A stretch of 64,000 nt of DNA from Oceanihabitans gracilariae (GTDB lineage: Bacteria; Bacteroidota; Bacteroidia; Flavobacteriales; Flavobacteriaceae), in assembly GCF_042684485.1 (NCBI RefSeq), contig NZ_JBHULM010000011.1:1-64000 (forward strand), given 5' to 3'. The notes under the pieces are model-generated. The model did no database searches. It worked only from the letters and a program-made list of their open reading frames with translations, and was not told the origin of the DNA. How positions within the stretch are numbered: the stretch's first letter is position 1; each line of letters starts with the position of its first letter. The translations under genes were made by a program, and so were the position numbers. Positions 35,505 through 43,116 of this stretch are shown one piece after another.

Positions 35505-36446
35505 CTAGTTATATGGTTCTCCGTTTGGTCTTAAGTTTTGTGCTCTATACTCTGCACGAGATTGAACCACATAACGTCCTCCTCTAGCATTTGTAAGATT
35601 ATAACTTTTATATACAGTAGAGTCTAAACTAGGTTTTTTAGTTTCAGTGACTCTTGTATCTTTAGCTGGTTTGGTTTTAACCACTGATTTTTCTTGTACC
35701 TTTTTTACAGGTTTTATCTGTTTTTTTACAGGCTTAGGCGTACTGGTTGCAACTCTTGTTTTCTTTTTTGCAGTTACTTCCTTTTTTACTTTTTGCTTTT
35801 TTACGGTTTCTTTTTTGGCCTTGTGCTTTTTTATTCGCTCTTTTTTTACGGCTTCTTTTTTAGGCGTAACAGGAGCTTCTTTTTTCTCTTTTACTAGAGG
35901 TTCTTTTTTAGTTTGTTCTGTAACCTCAGCAACCAACGCTTCTTCTTTTTTAACTATAGGTTCTTCCTTTTTAATTGTTGGTTTAAGTGTTTCTTTTTCT
36001 TCTAGAGCTTCTGGTTCTGATTCTGGTACAACCTCAGCAATTAATTCTTCTTCTAATAGAGGTGTTTCAATTGGTAAAAGTCTAGAAATTCTAAAAACTA
36101 TTGTTTTTTGATATTGATATATATCATCACTTCTTTCAATTTGAAAAGCAGCAATAGTATACTCTCCTACAGGAACAGATGCTAAAGGTATGCTCGCTTT
36201 TTTCTTACCTCTTTCTACTTCAAAAACCTTAGATTCATAGTTTCCTATAAACTCAACTTTATATAAATTATAGTCACTACTTAAATGTAGCGTATCACCT
36301 GCTTTATTTAAATTGTGTTGTAAACTATTAGCTTCTGAGTTTATATTTTTTGCAATTGTAGAATATACTGTGTTTTGACCAAACGATAAACTAGTTATCA
36401 TTAAGAACATAAATAAACATAGTAGCGTAACTTTCCCCTCTTTCAT
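35505..36446 (-). CDS. Exported Lys/Glu/Val/Pro-rich protein of unknown function
   Basis: I do not recognise this gene beyond its architecture. From the ATG at 36446 it has 313 residues; an in-frame ATG seven codons upstream (36467) would spoil the signal peptide only slightly. Residues 1-24 form a signal peptide (LCLFMFLMITSLSFGQ). A folded part of about 100 residues follows, with strand-like YKVEFIGNYESKVFEVERG and VPVGEYTIAAFQI. Then come about 150 residues of low-complexity Lys/Glu/Val/Pro repeats (KKEEPIVKKEE, VKKQKVKKEV), similar to the extended spacers of TonB-like or cell-wall-spanning proteins, and a short conserved-looking end with RGGRYVVQSRAEYRAQNLR. It is probably periplasmic, with a basic linker that could contact peptidoglycan. 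No operon partners. Confidence 0.65.
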   Translation of the reverse strand: MKEGKVTLLCLFMFLMITSLSFGQNTVYSTIAKNINSEANSLQHNLNKAGDTLHLSSDYNLYKVEFIGNYESKVFEVERGKKKASIPLASVPVGEYTIAAFQIERSDDIYQYQKTIVFRISRLLPIETPLLEEELIAEVVPESEPEALEEKETLKPTIKKEEPIVKKEEALVAEVTEQTKKEPLVKEKKEAPVTPKKEAVKKERIKKHKAKKETVKKQKVKKEVTAKKKTRVATSTPKPVKKQIKPVKKVQEKSVVKTKPAKDTRVTETKKPSLDSTVYKSYNLTNARGGRYVVQSRAEYRAQNLRPNGEPYN

Positions 36447-36467
36447 TACGTTGTAAATTTTAATCAT

Positions 36468-36851
36468 TTTATTGAATTTTGATAATAGCTACTAATCAAA
36501 TTTCCGTTCAAAGATTATATTAATTTACAAAAAAAAGGTGCCTTATTTGGTAATTGTTATGAATATTCGTTGAATACCAAATATCACAGATAAAATGTTA
36601 TCCGTCTGAAACAAAAGACATTAATTCGCTTAAAAAGCTTTACAAACACTAAACATTCTTCTGCATTATGAATTTATTACACATTTATTTTCCGTATTCA
36701 ATTACGTTTAATGTATTGCCGTTTTTTCTATTAAATGTGCAATAATTCTCACCAAATACTAGCAATTATTCTGTCTGTAAAATAGAATAGAATTTCTGTA
36801 GATATAGAAGTAAGTTCGTTCTGTAAAATACCACAATTAGCAATTGTGCTT
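36468..36851. other. Intergenic region, 384 bp
   Basis: AT-rich spacer between two leftward genes. It contains an inverted repeat ATTTGGTA (36545-36552) / TACCAAAT (36575-36582) around the palindrome GAATATTC, and a small hairpin CACAATT-AGC-AATTGTG (36832-36848) just beyond the stop of the YkgJ-type gene. I see no coding region. Confidence 0.6.
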
Positions 36852-37346
36852 TTACAGTTTTATTCTACGTTTCATTTCTTCTACAATATTAAAAGCTGCA
36901 GGACAGATAGCCACATTTTTAATAGTAAGGTTTGAAATTTGCTGAAACTTTTTTCGGTCTGTATGCGGAAATTCTCTACATGCCTTTGGTCTCACATCAT
37001 AAATAGAACAATAGTTATCTGCTCCTAAAAAAGTACAAGGTACCGATTGTAAAACGTAATCATTTTCTTCATCTACACGTAAATAGTTGGCAATAAACTG
37101 CTGTGGTTTTTGCTTAAAATGCTTTGCAATTCTATCTACATCTTTATCTGTAAATAAAGGACCTGTTGTTTTGCAACAATTAGCACAAGTTAAGCAGTCT
37201 GTACGCTCAAATTCTTCAGCATGTAAATCTTGCATGATATAATCTAAATTCTTAGGCGTTTTCTTTTTTAGCTTTGTAAAAAAGGTTTTGTTCTCCTTAT
37301 GCTTATCTTTGGCCAACTTTGGGAGTTGTTTTAAAAATTCTTCCAT
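36852..37346 (-). CDS. YkgJ-family cysteine-cluster protein
   Basis: This 164-residue protein has the YkgJ/CxxCxxCC pattern: CLTCANCC at about residues 56-63, later CTFL, NYCSIYDVRPKACREFP and a final Cys near the end (AICPAAF). These cysteines bind zinc or an iron-sulfur cluster in related proteins. Function is otherwise unknown. The -7-like element TACTTTTG lies only 4 nt upstream of the ATG, which suggests a leaderless or nearly leaderless transcript. It is divergent from the methyltransferase gene. Confidence 0.9.
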   Translation of the reverse strand: MEEFLKQLPKLAKDKHKENKTFFTKLKKKTPKNLDYIMQDLHAEEFERTDCLTCANCCKTTGPLFTDKDVDRIAKHFKQKPQQFIANYLRVDEENDYVLQSVPCTFLGADNYCSIYDVRPKACREFPHTDRKKFQQISNLTIKNVAICPAAFNIVEEMKRRIKL

Positions 37347-37350
37347 AGAA

Positions 37351-37358
37351 CAAAAGTA
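37351..37358 (-). promoter_or_regulatory. -7-like element abutting the YkgJ-type start codon
   Basis: TACTTTTG (minus strand) matches TAnnTTTG and ends 4 nt before the ATG at 37346. No -33 TTTG is seen, so support is modest. Confidence 0.35.
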
Positions 37359-37471
37359 ATATTTTTTGAAACACTTTGTCTGTGCTTAGTGTATCAATAA
37401 TAGTAAATAACAACAGATAACCTCGACAGCTTTTTAAGATGCTTCGTGTAATATCTAGCAATGACAATTTT

Positions 37472-38173
37472 ATGGAAAAAGATTTATTTGGAAAAGCTTT
37501 ATTAGACTACCAAAACGGAAATTATACAGAAGACATTATTACTGCAACTAATATAAGTGACGAAGATAAATTACCTATTCCGTATCTTTTTAGAGGTTTT
37601 ACAGAAATGCCTAAACTAGAACAAAAAGCGCTACAAGTTTCTAGCGGAAAAATTTTAGATGTTGGCGCTGGAGCAGGAAGCCATAGTTTGTATTTACAAG
37701 AAAAAGGTTTTGAAGTAAAAGCTATTGATATATCTGAAGGTGCTATAGAAGTTTGTAAAAAAAGAGGTGTTAAAAATGCGGAAGTAAAAGATATTTTAAA
37801 CGAAACAGACTCTTTTGATACTATTTTATTGCTTATGAATGGTACCGGAATTTTTCAAGAATTACAACAAGTAGCAAGCTATTTAAAGCATTTAAAAAGC
37901 ATTTTAAATACAGGAGGACAAATTTTAATAGACTCTAGTGACATTAAATATATGTATGAAGATGAAGATGGTGGATTTTGGATGGATACTACAGCGAACT
38001 ATTATGGCGAATTAGATTATTTTTTAAGCTATAAAGGCGAAAATGAAAAACCAATGAAATGGTTGTATTTAGATTTTAACACGCTACTTACTGCTTGTAC
38101 TTCTGTTGGCTTACAATGCAAATTACTGCAAGAAGGAGAACATTTTGATTATCTAGCAAAGCTTACGCTTTAG
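37472..38173 (+). CDS. Class I SAM-dependent methyltransferase
   Basis: This soluble protein has 233 residues when read from the ATG at 37472. An ATG 11 codons earlier (37439) adds MLRVISSNDNF, which has no homology-like features, so the inner start is preferred. Motif I is DVGAGAGSH (63-71), followed by the acidic motif II (VKAIDISEGAIEVC) and a motif IV-like LLLMNGTG. It transfers a methyl group from S-adenosylmethionine to an unknown small molecule or protein. Its 3' end overlaps the converging TIMP-like gene by 11 bp. Confidence 0.9.
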   Translation: MEKDLFGKALLDYQNGNYTEDIITATNISDEDKLPIPYLFRGFTEMPKLEQKALQVSSGKILDVGAGAGSHSLYLQEKGFEVKAIDISEGAIEVCKKRGVKNAEVKDILNETDSFDTILLLMNGTGIFQELQQVASYLKHLKSILNTGGQILIDSSDIKYMYEDEDGGFWMDTTANYYGELDYFLSYKGENEKPMKWLYLDFNTLLTACTSVGLQCKLLQEGEHFDYLAKLTL

Positions 38174-38885
38174 TTTTCCATACTACAATGGTGAGTTTAA
38201 AATCTGCATTTTTCAAATTAGATTTTAATCTACCATATTTTTGTATTTTAAACTTGGTATTATAATAGTTTAGCACTTTTTCATCTAAACTTGCTCCTAG
38301 GCTTTTTAAGGTTTCTACAGATTTTAAAGTTGCAGTATTCTCTTGATAATTTAATACGTACAGTCCGTAATCATCATCAAAAGCATATCTTTTAGAACGA
38401 CTATAGTCTGGTGTGAAAAAAGCAGAATTTATTTCTAAAACATTATTAAAATTTAATGTTTCTTCCTGCGTTTGCATTAACCCTTTTACAATTCTTATTT
38501 TTTGTAATTCTTCAGGAGCATTGTCATTTTTAAAGGATACAGAAGGATTACAAGCCGCAACAGAAAGCTTTCCATCTTGTGCTTCTGCAATATAAAAAAG
38601 CCATTTTGAATTCTTTTCAGGATTAGGAACAGGACAACCATGAAGCGATTTAGAGAACCAAATAATATTTGTGTTTACTTGGTTATTAAAGTTTTCTAGA
38701 ACTTCTACTTTTACCTTTTTAGCCCTTGAAGTATTATCATGGTATTCTAAAACTTGAATAATTTTTGCAGTAAAAACATTTTCAAAACCATTTAGCCTAC
38801 TAGAAACAGTACCATAACTACAGGAACAAGCATACGTTGTAAAAGCAAATAGAAATGTAAATAAAGAAATTATTTTTAATTTCAT
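38163..38885 (-). CDS. Exported TIMP/netrin-like (NTR fold) protein
   Basis: This 240-residue protein has a short signal peptide (residues 1-19, FTFLFAFTTYA) directly followed by CSCSYG, so the mature protein would start with Cys-Ser-Cys. Animal TIMPs also begin with CxC followed by an OB-fold strand in which a sheet (here VFTAKIIQVLEY), the chain KVKVEVLENFN, IIWFSKSLHGC, KWLFYIAEAQDGKLSVAAC align well by pattern. The cysteines at about 20, 22, 84 and 112 could make the two netrin-like disulfides. The last 110 residues are of unknown type. Function is unknown; protease inhibition is only an analogy. It is followed upstream by a DUF2059 gene 5 bp away. Confidence 0.65.
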   Translation of the reverse strand: MKLKIISLFTFLFAFTTYACSCSYGTVSSRLNGFENVFTAKIIQVLEYHDNTSRAKKVKVEVLENFNNQVNTNIIWFSKSLHGCPVPNPEKNSKWLFYIAEAQDGKLSVAACNPSVSFKNDNAPEELQKIRIVKGLMQTQEETLNFNNVLEINSAFFTPDYSRSKRYAFDDDYGLYVLNYQENTATLKSVETLKSLGASLDEKVLNYYNTKFKIQKYGRLKSNLKNADFKLTIVVWKTKA

Positions 38886-38890
38886 TAAGA

Positions 38891-39421
38891 CTATAGGTTA
38901 AACCCTTTTTCGCTTAACTTATCTACAATAGTTCTATAAAAACCACTACTCCACATTTCTGATATTTTGCTCATGGCATCATTCATAGAATCTTGAGAGC
39001 CTGTAATTTTTTGTCCTGTATCACTTCGGTAAAACTCGGTTAAAGCCACCTTATCTCCTTCGGTAAGTTTACTAGCATCTTTAAACATATTTTGTCCTGC
39101 TTTAGTAGCATATAAGGCGTTCATGTTTTTTACGTCTTCATGTGTAAAATGACCACGATATGCAGAAACCACCATTTGACTTAACTCTTCTAAGGATTCT
39201 GTTTTAAGACTCTTTAATTCTACCCAAACAGATTCAGGAACGTTTTGTGCTGCATATTGCTCTTGCAACATGCTAAACATTTGCTCTACTACGTTTTCAT
39301 AATACGCATAGGTACCATTACTTTTAATACATTGTTTTACGTCTTCACTATAAGCATCTACTTGTGCAAAAGTTGTTGCAGATACCATTACTGCTAATAC
39401 TAGAGTATATATTTTTTTCAT
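38891..39421 (-). CDS. Exported DUF2059-type protein
   Basis: This 176-residue protein begins at the ATG at 39421, which gives a good signal peptide (MKKIYTLVLAVMVSATTFAQ). A frame extension of 20 codons upstream would run into the amidohydrolase stop and is not needed. The mature part is helical, with MLQEQYAAQNVPESVW, SLEELSQMVVSAYRGHFTHEDVKNMNALYATKAGQNMF and a final amphipathic region, consistent with DUF2059. No function is established. It lies between the amidohydrolase gene (40 bp upstream) and the TIMP-like gene (5 bp downstream); the three may form one transcript. Confidence 0.78.
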   Translation of the reverse strand: MKKIYTLVLAVMVSATTFAQVDAYSEDVKQCIKSNGTYAYYENVVEQMFSMLQEQYAAQNVPESVWVELKSLKTESLEELSQMVVSAYRGHFTHEDVKNMNALYATKAGQNMFKDASKLTEGDKVALTEFYRSDTGQKITGSQDSMNDAMSKISEMWSSGFYRTIVDKLSEKGFNL

Positions 39422-39461
39422 CTTTAAAGAATAGTACGTTTTATGTTTACAGACATAGCAA

Positions 39462-41084
39462 TTATTGTGCCACGCCATCAATAAAAGTTTGTTGCACTTT
39501 TATATTAGGCAATTTAGCATCAGGTACTTGCATAATATCTTTGTCTAAAATAATAAAATCTGCAAACTTCCCTGCTTCTATGCTTCCTTTTTCATGTTCT
39601 TCAAAATTTGCAAAAGCAGCCCAAATAGTCATTCCTTTTAAAGCTTCTTCTCTGCTTAGTGCTTCTTTTTTATTAAACCCATTTTCAGGAAAACCTTTTA
39701 CATCTTGCCTAGCAACAGCTGCATAAAAAGTTAAAAACGGACTTACTTGTTCTATAGGAAAATCGGTTCCTAAGGCTACTTTTCCGCTTTTATTTAAAAG
39801 TGTTTTATACGCATAAGCTGTTTGTATTCTATCTTTACCTAAGCGTTCTTCGGCCCAATACATATCACTTGTAGCATGTGTTGGTTGTACAGAAGGAATA
39901 ATATTTTCGTTTTTAAAATAATTAAAATCAGTTCCTGTTAACACTTGTGCATGTTCTACGCGCCAACGTCTGTCTGTTTTGCCTTGTAATGTTTTTTCAT
40001 AGGTATTTAATACAAATCTATTAGCAGAATCACCAATAGCATGTGTGTTTAATTGATAGCCTGCTTTTTCTATTCGTATTGCTAGTTTTTTATAATCTTC
40101 AAGACCAATAACCATAGCGCCAAAATGATTGTGCATATCTGAATATTCTTGCTTTAAAGCAGCACCACGAGATCCTAAAGCACCATCTGCATATACCTTA
40201 ACCGATTGTACGTTTAATTTTTCGGTTTTTATTTTTCCTTTTGGTAAATAATAATCTAGATTTTCTTTGGTATTACTAACCATAGCATACACTCTTGTGT
40301 TAAGTTTTTTGGCTTGTTGTAAACTATCGATCAACTCAATGACCTCTTTATTTAAACCAGCATCTGAAACTGTGGTAAGCCCTAAATTAGTACAAATTTC
40401 TTGTGCATCTAGTAATGCTGTAATTTGTGCTTGCCTTGTTGGTTTAGGGTAAATAGCTTCTACCAAAGCCATAGGATTATCTATTAAAACACCTGTTAAC
40501 TCTCCTTTTTCAAGTAGTATTTCTCCTCCTGCTACTTTTGTGTTTTTGGTAATTTTAGCCAAGTCTAAAGCTGCTTGGTTACATAACATAGCATGACCAT
40601 CTATTCTTGTTAAAGCAACTGGAATATCTGGAAATAATCGATCTAACAAAGCTTTGTTTGGATATTCTTTTATTTCCCAATCGTTTTGATCCCAACCATG
40701 ACCAGTAATAAATGGTTTATTTTTTTGGTTTTGAAAATCTGTAACGCGCTTTACTACATCTACAAAACTTGTAGTACCAACCAGATTTACGGTTTGCTCA
40801 AACAAACCTAATCCGTAAAAATGACAATGTGCATCTATAAGTCCTGGAACAATAGTTTGCTCTTTAGCATCTATTATAGTGTCTGCTTGAAATTTATTTT
40901 CAATGTCTTTAGATGTACCAACAGCTACAAACTTACCATCCTTTATTGCAAATGCTTCTGCTGTTTCAAAGTTTGTATTTACAGTATATACTTTTGCATT
41001 GGTAATTATAGAGTCTACTTGTTGTTTGCCTTTATTACAGGAAAAAATTAGTAGAATACCAAGAAGTGAAAAATATTTATTCAT
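39462..41084 (-). CDS. Amidohydrolase family lipoprotein (YtcJ-like)
   Basis: This 540-residue protein has a lipoprotein signal peptide (MNKYFSLLGILLIFSC, Cys16). It matches the YtcJ-like branch of the amidohydrolase superfamily: IITNAKVYTVN start, PGLIDAHCHFYG with the metal-binding HxH, VTGHGWDQN, HAIGDSAN and the final FADFIILDKDIMQ. Members hydrolyse amide or imide bonds at a bound metal; the substrate is unknown. The lipid anchor puts it in the envelope. It is the first gene of a possible run with the DUF2059 and TIMP-like genes. Confidence 0.92.
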   Translation of the reverse strand: MNKYFSLLGILLIFSCNKGKQQVDSIITNAKVYTVNTNFETAEAFAIKDGKFVAVGTSKDIENKFQADTIIDAKEQTIVPGLIDAHCHFYGLGLFEQTVNLVGTTSFVDVVKRVTDFQNQKNKPFITGHGWDQNDWEIKEYPNKALLDRLFPDIPVALTRIDGHAMLCNQAALDLAKITKNTKVAGGEILLEKGELTGVLIDNPMALVEAIYPKPTRQAQITALLDAQEICTNLGLTTVSDAGLNKEVIELIDSLQQAKKLNTRVYAMVSNTKENLDYYLPKGKIKTEKLNVQSVKVYADGALGSRGAALKQEYSDMHNHFGAMVIGLEDYKKLAIRIEKAGYQLNTHAIGDSANRFVLNTYEKTLQGKTDRRWRVEHAQVLTGTDFNYFKNENIIPSVQPTHATSDMYWAEERLGKDRIQTAYAYKTLLNKSGKVALGTDFPIEQVSPFLTFYAAVARQDVKGFPENGFNKKEALSREEALKGMTIWAAFANFEEHEKGSIEAGKFADFIILDKDIMQVPDAKLPNIKVQQTFIDGVAQ

Positions 41085-41175
41085 GCTTTTTTATTTGTTC
41101 TAGATCGTCTGTTGAGATATTAAGACTTTGTGAAATATGCTATTAAAATTTTAATTACGTAATGTACAAAAATAA

Positions 41176-41202
41176 CAAAAGCGCTCTCTTAAGAACGCTT
41201 TG
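41176..41202 (-). terminator. Stem-loop after the beta-barrel gene
   Basis: CAAAAGCG and CGCTTTG pair around a loop containing TCTTAAGA. It lies 87 nt beyond the stop at 41289 and has T-rich flanks. Moderate support as a terminator. Confidence 0.5.
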
Positions 41203-41288
41203 TTTATTACTCCTTTTATTTCCGTTTATTTCCCTTTATTTCTGTTTTATTAAGAGAATATTTTGTTTCTACGTTTGTTACAATGTTA

Positions 41289-43016
41289 TTAAAAATCAAA
41301 CTTATAGGTTGCTCCTGCTAAAAACTGAAATCCTTGAACAGGATAGTTTTGCCATCTTTTATATTCTTGATTAGCAATATTATTTGCTTTTGCAAATACC
41401 GAAAGTCTTTCATTAATATGATAACCAGCATGCGCATTGGCATCAAAATAACTTTTTAAAGTAGTTGTTTGATAAGCTACCAAAGGAAACGTAGTCACAA
41501 TCTCTTGGTCTTTTCTTTCGCCTACAAAAAACAGATTTGCTCCTGCAAACCATTGTTTATTTATTTGATAATCTAAAAACAGATTTGCTTTTAAACTTGG
41601 TAGATTCCATGCTTCGGCTTCCTCATCAACATTATATGCAAAATATTCTGCTTTTACACCTAAGGTGAAATTTCTGTTTATATCTGCATTTATTTCACCT
41701 GAAACGGCAAAAGTAGAAACATCATCATAGACTAAACCAAACGAATTTCCATTCATATAATTTTCATCTCCTGATGCATCCAGGTTATTTTTAAACATTG
41801 CTTTATCACTTTCTGCAATATATTTTCCTTTAATATTATAACTTATTCCGTTAGACACCATTCCTTTTAAACCTACAAAAACATTGTATTTCTGGTCTGT
41901 TGGTGTAATAAATAAAGTTGGAGACACAAAAGGATTTTCTTGTGCAAAATCATAATACGTATTTTGTATTAAATCTCCTTGAATACCTCCATAAGCAATT
42001 AATATTTCGTCTACCATTCTATACGATGCTTTAATATTGGGATAGATAAAAAACTTGTTATCTCCATATTCTGTATCGTTTAAATAAAATAGAGAAACTC
42101 CTAAATCTAGGGTTAAATCGTCTTGCACTAATTGGTACGTTGGTGATAAACCAAGATTAAAGTTTCCGTAATTTAATGCTTCGTCTGTAAAATAATTTCT
42201 TTCAAATTTTCCGCCTAAATAATCTACTCTAAGTGCTACATTAAAGTCTAAATCTTGAATAGAAATATCGCCATTTGTTTGTAATAAAAACCTGTTTTCG
42301 CCTGAGCTATTATTATCACTAAATCTTCTAAACAAAACGCTTGCTTCTTTTACATAAGCGCCTGTAAAAGTAACATCTCCTCCAAGGTTAAAGCCATAAA
42401 ATGTATGGTCTACATCACCAATATCATCGGCTTCTTCTTGGCTAAATACACCTTGTGGTAAACCATACCAATTGTATTTTTGATGTAAAAAACCACCTTC
42501 TATGTTGTAAGAAAGGTCGCGTTCATTTCTAGCATAATTGGCACTTAATTTAGTATCTGAAAAATTATCATCTAAAAGCACATCACTAATTCCGCCTTGA
42601 GAAGAGTGATGGCTAATATAACCACCAACACTTTCGGTTCTACTAATAGCATGATTTAAATACACCTCACCTAAAACAGAGGTATACATTCCTGCTGCTA
42701 GTGTGGCATAATTATCATATAATTTTGCAGGTTTTTCTTTATCTACTACAGCAGCTTTACCTTTTGCTGGTGTAAATGTAGAAGCCACAGGAAAAGAGAA
42801 AATATTATATTTTATTTCTTTTTTGGCTGTTGTAGTTTCATCATCTAAAGAAGGCACTTCTTTTACCTTAAAAGCATCAGATATTGTAGGAGTATATGGT
42901 TTTACTACTTGAATAACATCTGTACTTAAGGTATCTTGATCTCTTTCTTGAGAAAACCCTAAGGTAGATACCATTATTAAAAAGAATACTAAAATTTTAT
43001 TTTTTTGCTTTCGCAT
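41289..43016 (-). CDS. TonB-dependent-receptor-like outer-membrane barrel protein
   Basis: This 575-residue protein has a signal peptide (residues 1-23, ending GFSQ) and a short N-terminal region with VIQVVKPYTPTISDAFKV. The rest consists of many aromatic-ended strands (for example LYDNYATLAAGMYTSVLGEVYLNHAI) ending in GFQFLAGATYKFDF, with C-terminal Phe as expected for an outer-membrane barrel. A clear plug domain is missing, so it is a barrel-only relative of TonB receptors. It lies 100 bp downstream of the giant TPR gene on the same strand; this pair recurs in Flavobacteriaceae as far as I know. The ligand is unknown. Confidence 0.82.
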   Translation of the reverse strand: MRKQKNKILVFFLIMVSTLGFSQERDQDTLSTDVIQVVKPYTPTISDAFKVKEVPSLDDETTTAKKEIKYNIFSFPVASTFTPAKGKAAVVDKEKPAKLYDNYATLAAGMYTSVLGEVYLNHAISRTESVGGYISHHSSQGGISDVLLDDNFSDTKLSANYARNERDLSYNIEGGFLHQKYNWYGLPQGVFSQEEADDIGDVDHTFYGFNLGGDVTFTGAYVKEASVLFRRFSDNNSSGENRFLLQTNGDISIQDLDFNVALRVDYLGGKFERNYFTDEALNYGNFNLGLSPTYQLVQDDLTLDLGVSLFYLNDTEYGDNKFFIYPNIKASYRMVDEILIAYGGIQGDLIQNTYYDFAQENPFVSPTLFITPTDQKYNVFVGLKGMVSNGISYNIKGKYIAESDKAMFKNNLDASGDENYMNGNSFGLVYDDVSTFAVSGEINADINRNFTLGVKAEYFAYNVDEEAEAWNLPSLKANLFLDYQINKQWFAGANLFFVGERKDQEIVTTFPLVAYQTTTLKSYFDANAHAGYHINERLSVFAKANNIANQEYKRWQNYPVQGFQFLAGATYKFDF

Positions 43017-43116
43017 ATTTTTGCTATTTATTTTAAACTTTAAGATGCTATGGCTTCGCTTAGCATGACTTATACTTTATCTTATTTAAAGACAATACTC
43101 CTGCTTTTGCAGAAAT

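Noticed and set aside
35647..36111. Plus-strand Ser/Phe-rich frame
   Set aside because: It is the antisense of the Lys-rich spacer in the exported protein; AAA/AAG codons read backwards give Phe/Leu/Ser.
41162..41374. Small plus-strand hydrophobic frame
   Set aside because: It overlaps the end of the beta-barrel gene and its terminator; the hydrophobicity comes from T-rich sequence.
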